Assembly (NCBI GenBank): GCA_021163155.1
Contig: JAGGXI010000027.1
Location: 1 to 11,980, forward strand
Reading direction: 5' to 3'
From: Candidatus Aerophobota bacterium
GTDB lineage: Bacteria > Aerophobota > Aerophobia > Aerophobales > JAGGXI01
DNA length: 11,980 nt
In this document: positions 1-6,006 of the stretch, piece by piece
Layout: each line of letters starts with the position of its first letter
How positions within the stretch are numbered: position 1 is the first letter of the stretch
Position numbers and translations under genes: made by a program
The notes under the pieces: generated by a model
What the model was told of the DNA's origin: nothing
Seen by the model: only the letters and a program-made list of their open reading frames with translations
The model's database searches: none

Positions 1-162
1 GCCGAGGAATACGCTTGGTTTCAACATAAATTAGCTCGCCTTACCAAGATAAACAAGAAGATAAGATCCCTTTTAGAGAAGATACGAGATTTGAATTGTC
101 GAGAAGTAGATGAATACAGGAGAAGGACGATGACAAAATCAAAGGAGAATAGGAAAAAATGA
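1..162 (+). CDS. C-terminal fragment of an ORF coupled to the transposase (partial, 5' end outside window)
   Basis: Frame 1 is open from the first base to a TGA at 160-162, giving the last 53 residues of a protein whose start lies upstream. The visible tail is basic and helix-rich, with runs such as RLTKINKKIRSLLEKIRDL and a KSKENRKK end, so a short coiled-coil or nucleic-acid-binding tail is plausible. Its stop overlaps the ATG of the transposase (ATGA, 159-162), the arrangement expected for translational coupling of two genes of one element. I infer that this is the accessory or first ORF of the same insertion element. It does not obviously match the zinc-ribbon protein at 1940-2467, so I cannot say they are the same family. 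The function is not recognised from this fragment. Confidence 0.6.
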   Translation, partial: AEEYAWFQHKLARLTKINKKIRSLLEKIRDLNCREVDEYRRRTMTKSKENRKK

Positions 163-1682
163 AAGAAGCTATTAAGGTATGGATAAGAAATGAAAGGAAA
201 ATAGAGGAGGCTATAATTAATGGGAAAGAGGTTCAAGTAGTAGAAAGTGATTTTGGAGCTAATGATTTTCTTATTGACTTTCTAAGAGAGGCAGGTTTCT
301 GGGGTATCATAACGGGTATGAAACCCGAGATAAAAAAGGGCAACGGATACCCATCAAAGATCATCCTGGGCATTCTTATCATGAAGGAACTTCTTTGTAT
401 AGGGAAAATAGCCTGGGCCGGTAAGATCATTCGAGATGGAAAGCTTATGGCCGATATCGGTTTTAACATTGAAAAAATTAAGAAGGCTGAGGAAAAAGAG
501 AAAGGAGTAATAGATCTTTGCACTTTAAGGAATCATCTAAAGAAAATCCCCCAGATTGAATCAGATAAAGTTTTTTACAAACATTTAAAGCTCCTAAGAG
601 AAAAAAGATGGATAAGAGGCCATCAGTATGTGGCTGATGCAGTAGAACTGGAGGTTCCCTATGGGGAAACTTTTGAAGGAATGAGAAAGGTATGGAAGAA
701 AAAGGAGAAAAGGTATAAATACGGCTACAAATTAGAACTTTTGATGAACGTTACCACTACAGGAAGGCTAAGATTTGTTGGGGCAGCTTTAGGTCCTATA
801 AACAGCGATGAGAGGGCACTGCTCATTTCTATCTTCAAGAAAATAGAAAAACATCTGGGCAAAGGTAAGGTAAAAGAGATAATAGATAACCTTACTCTGG
901 ATAGAGGCTATTGGGGAGGGCATTTCTTATGGAAACTAAAAAATAGATGGGGGGTAGATTTTGTCACCTTGGTCAGGGATGACGATCTTGATTTTGTAAA
1001 ACATGTAGAATACTACCTGAGGGGAATAGAACCAACTTTCAAGGAAAGATGGATAACGGTTAAGAAAAGAGGGAGAAAAGAGAAAAAGAAGATAAGGATA
1101 TGTGGTATCAACGGGCTCTACCTAAGAAGGTATTCTAAAGAAGGAAAGGAAAAGGACTTAGGTAAAGTTAATACCGTAGTTGTCGATGAAAGGGGGAAGG
1201 AAAGAAGGAGAATCTATGTCACCAGTTTAGATGCTGAAGGCGACCCTTTTAAAATTTACAAGTTCTACAAAGACAGATGGACCATTGAGAATCAAGGAAT
1301 AAGGTATCTATCTCAAAGATGGAGCTTAAGAGATTTAACTGGAAGAAGCCTAAATTCCATCCAGGCAAGAATCTGGACCATTCTTATCCTCTACAATGCA
1401 GTAAAAATCTTAGAGATGAAGTATGAAGATAAAATGGAAAAGCTCCAGGATGAAATGAGACAAAGGGGTGAGTTATCTTATCTTTCAGGTTCTGCTTTAA
1501 TAGTCTATGGAAGAGATAAATATTATGGTATATTCAGTGGAGTTGGCTATGCTAATCTGGTAGCTGAACGTACTGCTAAATCTACCGGTAAAGAAATTGC
1601 CAGAGAACTGGAGAAAATATTAGCCGAAAAAGTCTCAAAAAAGAAAATAACTGACCTGGTAAGGAGGCTAAAAGAGGGGTAA
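159..1682 (+). CDS. DDE transposase, IS4-like (DDE_Tnp_1-type) superfamily
   Basis: A 507-residue transposase, a usual length for IS4-superfamily DDE enzymes, which cut and rejoin the ends of their element. The likely catalytic triad is D160 (context QYVADAVELE), D248 (LTLDRGYWGG) and E377. The glutamate sits in YKDRWTIE (370-377), which fits the Y-x2-R-x3-E signature of IS4-type transposases. The stretch 380-420, with a QARIWTILILYNAVKIL helix, is the typical region after that signature. The N-terminal ~150 residues resemble a substrate-recognition domain. The protein is very rich in Lys, Arg and Glu and uses AGA/AGG for Arg. The start ATG overlaps the stop of the upstream fragment, and an AAAGGAG lies 11 nt before it. 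The frame is intact, so the enzyme may be active. Terminal inverted repeats could not be placed, so the element's ends and IS family are undetermined. Confidence 0.85.
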   Translation: MKEAIKVWIRNERKIEEAIINGKEVQVVESDFGANDFLIDFLREAGFWGIITGMKPEIKKGNGYPSKIILGILIMKELLCIGKIAWAGKIIRDGKLMADIGFNIEKIKKAEEKEKGVIDLCTLRNHLKKIPQIESDKVFYKHLKLLREKRWIRGHQYVADAVELEVPYGETFEGMRKVWKKKEKRYKYGYKLELLMNVTTTGRLRFVGAALGPINSDERALLISIFKKIEKHLGKGKVKEIIDNLTLDRGYWGGHFLWKLKNRWGVDFVTLVRDDDLDFVKHVEYYLRGIEPTFKERWITVKKRGRKEKKKIRICGINGLYLRRYSKEGKEKDLGKVNTVVVDERGKERRRIYVTSLDAEGDPFKIYKFYKDRWTIENQGIRYLSQRWSLRDLTGRSLNSIQARIWTILILYNAVKILEMKYEDKMEKLQDEMRQRGELSYLSGSALIVYGRDKYYGIFSGVGYANLVAERTAKSTGKEIARELEKILAEKVSKKKITDLVRRLKEG

Positions 1683-1794
1683 GTTTCCTCATGCCTCTAA
1701 GCTCAAGGTAGAGAGCATCTTACCTATTAAGGGAGTTATAAATGATAAAACAAAAGGGAACCACCTGATCGAAAATTCCAATGTGCTGGTAAAA

Positions 1795-1870
1795 AATATC
1801 AGTTGCCGAAGAAGATAATCAAGGTGGAGGAAAAAAGTAATAGATCTTTGTGTCTTGGGAAATGACCTAA
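1795..1870 (+). pseudogene. Decayed remnant of a second copy of the transposase gene
   Basis: The 15-mer AGTAATAGATCTTTG at 1836-1850 is identical to 506-520 inside the intact transposase. The match extends on both sides at lower identity. Upstream, GAGGAAAAA and the encoded K-V-E-E-K parallel K-A-E-E-K of the intact protein (residues 109-113). Downstream, VIDLC-x-L-x-N-x-L parallels VIDLCTLRNHL (117-127). Further upstream P-x-K-I-I parallels P-S-K-I-I (65-69), but the two blocks are adjacent here and about 40 residues apart in the intact protein, implying an internal deletion. A frame change just before the 15-mer confirms that it is non-coding now. Confidence 0.55.
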
Positions 1871-1888
1871 TTATTTTACATTTTCTTT

Positions 1889-1916
1889 TTGACAAGTACT
1901 TTTTATGTGTTACCAT
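1889..1916 (+). promoter_or_regulatory. Candidate sigma70 promoter for the HTH/zinc-ribbon gene
   Basis: A perfect TTGACA (-35) at 1889-1894 is followed after 16 nt by TACCAT (-10) at 1911-1916, which matches TATAAT at 4 of 6 positions. Transcription would begin near 1923. An AGAGG ribosome site at 1926-1930 precedes the ATG at 1940 by 9 nt, which is very close to the predicted start. A different start site a few bases upstream is possible. Confidence 0.5.
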
Positions 1917-1939
1917 AAAGTCTATAGAGGTATAAAAGA

Positions 1940-2467
1940 ATGAAAGGTTATAGATATGTATCTATCAAGGAAAAGGTTCTGATAGTCTCTCAGGTGATAG
2001 CCGGGGGAAAAATACAGCTTGTAGCCGATAAACACAGGGTAAGTAGACCTTCTGTTTATGCCTGGGCCCAAAGAGCCTTAGATGCCTTGGGGGAAGCACT
2101 AAAACCAGATAAAAGAGGACCCAAATTCAAAAAAGGCAAGCTCGAGGTCAAAGATAAGATAGCTACCGAACAAAGAATAGAAATAGAAAAGTTGAAGAAG
2201 ACCATCGCTAAGAGAGAAAAAGAGATTGAAAGTTTAAGAGAGAAAATAAGTCTTCAAAAGATGGATATCCCTCGTCCTTTAAAGTGTCCCCATTGTGGGT
2301 TTGAGAAGATATATAAAAATGGTACCTATAAAATAAGAATAGAAAAATTCTTTGAGAGGCTTAAAAAGGGTGAAGAAAAAGAAATAGTAGTTCAGCAGTT
2401 TATCTGTCCTTACTGTAAAAGTTCTGTTCCTATACCAGAGGAAAAGAGAAGAGTCATTCTTTTTTAA
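1940..2467 (+). CDS. HTH / coiled-coil / zinc-ribbon DNA-binding protein, probably transposon-associated
   Basis: A 175-residue protein with three visible parts. Residues about 8-48 form a transposase-type helix-turn-helix (KEKVLIVSQVIAGG...VADKHRVSRPSVYAWAQRA), as in the first ORF of several IS families. Residues about 70-107 are a Lys/Glu-rich heptad-like stretch, likely a coiled coil. Residues 116-159 hold two CPxC pairs, C116/C119 (CPHCG) and C156/C159 (CPYCK), spaced like a zinc ribbon. This layout suggests recognition of element ends or an operator, with dimerisation through the coil. It has its own promoter and an AGAGG site. No transposase follows it, so it is either the surviving first gene of a broken element or an independent regulator. 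It ends at a TAA just after a run of six T. The exact family is not recognised. Confidence 0.65.
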   Translation: MKGYRYVSIKEKVLIVSQVIAGGKIQLVADKHRVSRPSVYAWAQRALDALGEALKPDKRGPKFKKGKLEVKDKIATEQRIEIEKLKKTIAKREKEIESLREKISLQKMDIPRPLKCPHCGFEKIYKNGTYKIRIEKFFERLKKGEEKEIVVQQFICPYCKSSVPIPEEKRRVILF

Positions 2468-2626
2468 TACCTACTATGCTAAAAAATAAGAAGAGTAATT
2501 AAGCTAACGCTATACCCACCAACCCGATTTTTTAGACCAAGGCAAAACCTATTACAGTGTAAAATAATTATGAATTTTTAGGAGTATATTCACGGTAGAG
2601 TGGATAATATCTCTTTTATTTTTCCC

Positions 2627-2656
2627 GAAAGTCGCTTAATATCTGGGTTTACTTTC
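2627..2656. promoter_or_regulatory. Candidate operator: GAAAGT-N18-ACTTTC inverted repeat
   Basis: Perfect 6-bp inverted arms lie at 2627-2632 and 2651-2656, ending 27 nt before the -35 box of the IclR-family gene. A similar spaced repeat precedes the catabolic gene cluster at 3653-3680. IclR-family regulators often autoregulate and bind palindromes near their promoters, so this is a candidate binding site. The DNA is AT-rich and 6-bp arms can arise by chance. Confidence 0.25.
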
Positions 2657-2683
2657 AATTTTTCAGGATTTAGGAAGGGGGGC

Positions 2684-2711
2684 TTGACTTTTTAAAATTA
2701 TATATTATACT
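2684..2711 (+). promoter_or_regulatory. Sigma70 promoter of the IclR-family gene, predicting a leaderless mRNA
   Basis: TTGACT (-35) at 2684-2689 and TATACT (-10) at 2706-2711 are separated by 16 nt, each one base from consensus. Counting 6-7 nt from the -10 box puts the transcription start at about 2718, the A of the ATG itself. No Shine-Dalgarno sequence is visible before that ATG (AT-rich up to it), which agrees with leaderless translation. Confidence 0.6.
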
Positions 2712-2717
2712 TTTAGT

Positions 2718-3530
2718 ATGAGTAATAAAGTTTCACAAAGTGAAAAAAATCGGAGAGAATATAAAATACAATCGCTTTCTCGTGGTTTAAAAATATTACA
2801 ATGTTTTTCTTTGGATGCCCCAGCCCTTAAAATTAAAGATATTGCTTATAAATTAAATCTTTCAGAAGCAACTGTATTCCGCTACATATCCACCCTTAAA
2901 GATTTAGGCTATCTCACAAAAAACGATAATAATAAGGAATATCGGCTTACTGTTAAGGTATTAGATTTAGGATTTTCGGCTCTTAACAGTTTAGGTTTTC
3001 CCAATATTGCTCTTCCCTATTTGGAAGAATTAGCTCAAAAATGTCAGGAATCGGCAAGTATGGCAGTGTTAGAAGGAAGCAGCATTGTCTATGTAGCCAG
3101 AGCAGCTACAAAGCGATGGATGAGTACAAATCTACAAGTAGGTTCTCGATTGCCAGCATTCTGCACATCTTTAGGGAGAGCCATTTTAGCATATAAGCCT
3201 TTTAATGAAGTGAAAGGCATTCTAAGTAAGGTAAAACTCACTTCTTATACCCCTTATACAATTACAGAGCTAAAAACTTTGGATAAAATTTTAGTAAAGA
3301 CTCGCCAGGACGGATATGTGATAAACGACCAGGAACTTGAAGTTGGTTTACGTTCAGCCGCTGCCCCCATACGGGAAACAAGTGGGAAAGTTATTGCTTC
3401 AATTAATATTTCAATGGCCTCTGCCCGAGTACCTCTTGAGATGCTTCAAAAAGAGTTTATTCCGCACCTTTTAGCAACGGCAAAGGAAATTTCTCGTGTT
3501 CTTGGTTATCGTCTGTCATCAAAAGTTTGA
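2718..3530 (+). CDS. IclR-family transcriptional regulator, PcaR/PcaU-like
   Basis: A 270-residue cytoplasmic regulator of the usual IclR length. Residues about 17-80 form the winged helix-turn-helix: SLSRGLKILQCF, then the helix pair IKDIAYKLNLSEATVFRYISTL, then the wing ending in YRLTVKVLDLG. Residues about 95-265 are the GAF-like effector domain. Several stretches are typical of the PcaR/PcaU subfamily, which controls beta-ketoadipate genes: VYVARAATKRWMS (124-136), VGSRLPAFCTSLGRAIL (141-157) and NDQELEVGLRSAAAPIR (203-219). The start at 2718 is chosen because no other start codon lies before the conserved QSLSRGLKIL block, although no ribosome site precedes it. It points toward the catabolic cluster 169 nt downstream, the likely target. 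The effector is unknown; a 3-oxoadipate-like keto acid would fit the subfamily and the neighbouring CatIJ genes. Confidence 0.85.
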   Translation: MSNKVSQSEKNRREYKIQSLSRGLKILQCFSLDAPALKIKDIAYKLNLSEATVFRYISTLKDLGYLTKNDNNKEYRLTVKVLDLGFSALNSLGFPNIALPYLEELAQKCQESASMAVLEGSSIVYVARAATKRWMSTNLQVGSRLPAFCTSLGRAILAYKPFNEVKGILSKVKLTSYTPYTITELKTLDKILVKTRQDGYVINDQELEVGLRSAAAPIRETSGKVIASINISMASARVPLEMLQKEFIPHLLATAKEISRVLGYRLSSKV

Positions 3531-3578
3531 CGAAACAATCTAAAAAGTAGGATTAGAGGAAAGGCAAAACTTCTTGTC

Positions 3579-3634
3579 TATTGTTGTCGCGAGTGAAGCA
3601 ATCTTACACCTGCTTTTGGCAGGCTCGCAATGAT
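3579..3634. repeat. REP-like palindromic element in the regulator-operon gap
   Basis: The words GCGAGTGAAGCAATC (3589-3603) and GGCTCGCAATGA (3622-3633) match the two arms of a palindromic intergenic repeat of the form ATTGCGAG(C)GAAGCAATC...CTCGCAATGA that is known from many bacterial genomes. A hairpin can form: CCTGC (3609-3613) pairs with GCAGG (3619-3623) around a TTTTG loop, and GCGAG (3589-3593) pairs with CTCGC (3624-3628). There is a 15-nt bulge on the left arm, so this copy is imperfect. No T-run follows directly, so it does not look like a standard intrinsic terminator. Confidence 0.5.
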
Positions 3635-3652
3635 GGAAAAGAGAAAAATTTT

Positions 3653-3680
3653 AGAAAGACTAAATTATTACAAACTTTCT
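3653..3680. promoter_or_regulatory. Candidate operator: AGAAAG-N16-CTTTCT inverted repeat before the operon
   Basis: Six-base inverted arms at 3653-3658 and 3675-3680 end 19 nt before the start of the first catabolic gene. The core GAAAG...CTTTC is shared with the repeat upstream of the IclR-family gene (2627-2656). I could not find a convincing -35/-10 pair here, so the operon promoter is not located. The cluster might also be read through from the regulator gene. Confidence 0.25.
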
Positions 3681-3687
3681 TTAATTG

Positions 3688-3693
3688 AAGGGA
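3688..3693 (+). promoter_or_regulatory. Ribosome binding site that sets the aminotransferase start at 3700
   Basis: AAGGGA lies 6 nt before the ATG at 3700. A TTG further upstream (3685) is in frame but directly abuts this site and has no ribosome site of its own, so the five extra residues it would add are unlikely to be made. Confidence 0.7.
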
Positions 3694-3699
3694 TGCAAA

Positions 3700-5037
3700 A
3701 TGTCCTATAGATATCCAGAAGGAAATGTTTTTTATAGGAAGCTAGCTCGTTCTTATCCAGTCTGTGTAAAAGGCGAAGGGATTTATTTATATGACCAAAA
3801 CGGTAAAAAATATATTGATGGTTCTGGAGGCCCTGTTTGCGTTAATATAGGTCATGGGATAAAAGAAATCGCTGAGGCGGCAAGGGACCAAGCTCAAAAA
3901 GTCGCTTATGTTCATGGAACACAATTTACAACTATAGCTGTTGAAGAATACGCTAAAGAACTGGCAAAGGTTCTACCTCAAGGAATAGATAAAATCTATT
4001 TTCTCTCTGGTGGTTCAGAGGCAACAGAGGCCGCTTTAAAGTTAGCACGCCAGTATCAATTAGAATTAGGTAATCAGCAAAGATATAAAGCAGTTGGTCG
4101 TTGGTATAGCTATCATGGGAATACAATGGGAGCTTTATCGATGGGCGGTAGACCCGGTGCCCGTAAACTTTACCTTCCTTTATTAAGTAATTTTCCTCAT
4201 ATTCCTCCCTCCTATTGTTATAGATGCCCTTTTGGAAAAACATATCCTCAATGCAATATAGAATGCGCAAGGATTTTAGAGAGAGTTATTGAATTAGAAG
4301 GTCCAGAGACGATTTCTGCCTTTATTGCAGAGCCTGTCGTGGGAGCCACAATAGGGGCAGTAGTTCCCCCAAAGGAATACTACCCTATTATCAGAGATAT
4401 ATGTAATAAATTTAATATTCTTTTTATTGCTGATGAGGTGATGAGCGGTTTTGGGAGAACAGGAAAGTGGTTCAGTATAAATCATTGGAATGTAATCCCC
4501 GATATAATTACTATAGGTAAGGGAATCTCCAGCGGTTATATTCCTTTAGCTGCTATGGCAACTAAAAAGGAGATAGTTGATGTAATTAAGAAGGGAAGTG
4601 GTAATTTTGTCCATGGACATACTTTTTCTCATCATCCAGTCTCTTGCGCTGTGGGATTGGCCGTGTTGAGGTACCTAAAGAAGCATAATCTTGTTGAACA
4701 GAGCGCAAAAAGAGGTAAGTATCTTTTCCAAAGATTAAATGAGTTAAGAGAATTCCCTTTTGTGGGAGATGTACGAGGAAAAGGATTAATGACAGCGATT
4801 GAATTTGTAAAGGATAAAGAGAATAAGGTTCCTTTCCCAAGAGCATTTCATTTTACAGAGAAAATTTTAGAAGAATCCTTTGAAAAAGGGCTTATTCTTT
4901 ATCCCTCAAAAGGCTTTGTTGATGGAGTAAACGGTGATGCAGTTATGATTGCTCCACCTTTTGTAATTGAAGAGAAAGAAATTGATGAAATTGTAAATAT
5001 TTTACGGGCAGTCTTTACAGAGGTAGCAAATAAGTAA
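3700..5037 (+). CDS. Class III (omega) aminotransferase, PLP-dependent
   Basis: A 445-residue class III aminotransferase, a typical length. It should move an amino group, usually from an omega-amine or omega-amino acid, to a keto acid acceptor, making an aldehyde or semialdehyde. Visible PLP features are SGGSEATEAALK (103-114, phosphate-binding region), YHGNTMGALS (138-147), EPVVGA (211-216), ADEVMSGFGRTG (244-255, with D245 for the pyridine nitrogen), and K274 in TIGKGISSGY as the Schiff-base lysine. HTFSHHP follows, where the phosphate of the partner subunit is held. An insert YCYRCPFGKTYPQCNIEC carries C173, C176, C185 and C189, which looks like a metal site or disulfide set. It is the first gene of the cluster, 38 nt before the CoA-transferase. 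The substrate cannot be read from sequence; a semialdehyde product would suit the AOR downstream. Confidence 0.88.
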   Translation: MSYRYPEGNVFYRKLARSYPVCVKGEGIYLYDQNGKKYIDGSGGPVCVNIGHGIKEIAEAARDQAQKVAYVHGTQFTTIAVEEYAKELAKVLPQGIDKIYFLSGGSEATEAALKLARQYQLELGNQQRYKAVGRWYSYHGNTMGALSMGGRPGARKLYLPLLSNFPHIPPSYCYRCPFGKTYPQCNIECARILERVIELEGPETISAFIAEPVVGATIGAVVPPKEYYPIIRDICNKFNILFIADEVMSGFGRTGKWFSINHWNVIPDIITIGKGISSGYIPLAAMATKKEIVDVIKKGSGNFVHGHTFSHHPVSCAVGLAVLRYLKKHNLVEQSAKRGKYLFQRLNELREFPFVGDVRGKGLMTAIEFVKDKENKVPFPRAFHFTEKILEESFEKGLILYPSKGFVDGVNGDAVMIAPPFVIEEKEIDEIVNILRAVFTEVANK

Positions 5038-5074
5038 TTTTAAAGATTCCCGTAAATTTTTTTGAGGAGATTTT

Positions 5075-5992
5075 ATGGAAAATAAAGTTATGACAATGAA
5101 GGAAGCCATAGAAAGGTTTGTTCACGATGGAGACACTCTTACCGCTGAAGGTTTCACCCATTTAATTCCTCATGCTGCTGGCCATGAGATAATTCGTCAG
5201 AGAAAGAAAGATTTAATATTGTGTCGATTAACTCCAGATATAATTTATGACCAGTTAATTGCCGCTGGTTGTGCTAAGAAACTGGTCTTTAGTTGGGTCG
5301 GTAACCCTGGTGTCGGCTCTCTTTACGGTATTCGTCGAGCAGTGGAGAAAGGGATACCTAAAAAAGTAGAAGTAGACGAATATTGCCATTTTGGAATGGT
5401 TTGTAGGTTAGTAGCTGGTGCGTCTAATCTTCCCTTTATGATACTTAAAAGTTATTCTGGCTCAGATTTACCAAAATGGAATAATAACATAAAGAAAATA
5501 ACCTGTCCTTATACCGGTAAAGAGTTTTATACAGTTCCAGCTTTAAATCCTGACATAGCAATTATTCATGCTCAAAGAGCGGATAGAAATGGCAATACAC
5601 AGATTTGGGGAATTTTGGGTGTTCAGAAAGAAGCTTGTTTTGCCTCTAAAAGAGTTATCGTCTCCGTTGAAGAGATAGTAGATGAAGATATAACCTGTTC
5701 TGATCCTAACAGAACCTTAATTCCTGGTTTAATTGTCGATGCTGTAGTAGAAGAGCCTTTCGGGGCTCATCCCTCTTATGTTCAGGGATATTATGACCGA
5801 GATAACGAGTTTTATATTGAGTGGAAGAAAATATCTCAAGATGAGAAAAAATTGCAAGAATATTTTGAAGAGTGGATATATGGAGTGAAAAATAGAGATG
5901 AATATATAAAAAAGTTAGGTGGAGATAAGATTAAAAAATTAACTCCTAAAGGTAATTTTTCTAAGCCCATAAATTATGGGATATATCTTTAA
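5075..5992 (+). CDS. catI: CoA-transferase alpha subunit, CatI-like (3-oxoadipate / glutaconate CoA-transferase family)
   Basis: A 305-residue family I CoA-transferase alpha subunit. It closely resembles CatI of Pseudomonas (knackmussii) B13, which with CatJ moves CoA from succinyl-CoA to 3-oxoadipate. Shared stretches, as I recall that protein, include EGFTHLIPHAAGHEIIRQ (25-42), TPDIIYDQLIAAGCAKKL (53-70), GNPGVGSLY (76-84), SGSDLPK, IHAQRADRNGN, WGILGVQKEA and EEIVDED. These are distinct from the PcaI/ScoA type, and closer to glutaconate CoA-transferase A (GctA). A GAGGAG ribosome site lies 5 nt before the ATG. The beta subunit follows after 14 nt, so the two are made together. The transferred acid could be 3-oxoadipate, glutaconate or another dicarboxylate. 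CatI is the best match I recognise, but substrate specificity is inferred. Confidence 0.82.
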   Translation: MENKVMTMKEAIERFVHDGDTLTAEGFTHLIPHAAGHEIIRQRKKDLILCRLTPDIIYDQLIAAGCAKKLVFSWVGNPGVGSLYGIRRAVEKGIPKKVEVDEYCHFGMVCRLVAGASNLPFMILKSYSGSDLPKWNNNIKKITCPYTGKEFYTVPALNPDIAIIHAQRADRNGNTQIWGILGVQKEACFASKRVIVSVEEIVDEDITCSDPNRTLIPGLIVDAVVEEPFGAHPSYVQGYYDRDNEFYIEWKKISQDEKKLQEYFEEWIYGVKNRDEYIKKLGGDKIKKLTPKGNFSKPINYGIYL

Positions 5993-5993
5993 A

Positions 5994-6000
5994 AAGGAGG
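5994..6000 (+). promoter_or_regulatory. Strong ribosome binding site for a TTG start
   Basis: AAGGAGG lies 6 nt before the TTG at 6007 and directly after the stop of the alpha subunit (5990-5992). This ideal spacing supports TTG as the true start of the beta subunit. Confidence 0.8.
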
Positions 6001-6006
6001 TTTTCT

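Larger units (their letters stand above)
1683..1939. other. Gene-poor gap between transposase and HTH/zinc-ribbon gene
   Basis: No intact gene is supported here. The stretch holds a degraded transposase fragment (about 1795-1870) and the promoter of the next gene (1889-1916). A weak resemblance of 1725-1775 to the transposase N-terminus (an IND-K...LIEN pattern against ING-K...VVES) hints that the decayed copy may extend further 5', but this is not secure. Confidence 0.6.
2468..2717. other. Intergenic region between mobile-element zone and IclR gene
   Basis: No gene is supported in these 250 nt. They contain an inverted repeat GAAAGT (2627-2632) / ACTTTC (2651-2656), a run of six G (2677-2682) and the regulator's promoter (2684-2711). 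I see no clear terminator after 2467 and no transposase end that can be defined. Confidence 0.6.

Noticed and set aside
2456-2491. T-run (2460-2465) at the end of the zinc-ribbon gene as a programmed frameshift site
   Set aside because: A +1 shift adds only eight residues (NTYYAKK with one more codon possible) and a -1 shift adds about a dozen; neither joins a transposase domain, so there is no clear product to support it.
2677-2682. Run of six G before the regulator's -35 box as a phase-variable tract
   Set aside because: Six bases is short for slippage-based switching and there is no second sign of phase variation.
3685-3699. TTG at 3685 as the start of the first aminotransferase
   Set aside because: It lies directly against the AAGGGA ribosome site that serves the ATG at 3700 and has no site of its own.
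3953-4846. Open frames on the minus strand inside the first aminotransferase gene
   Set aside because: They lie fully inside a well-supported gene, have no ribosome sites or recognisable domains, and their translations are low-complexity shadows of the coding strand.
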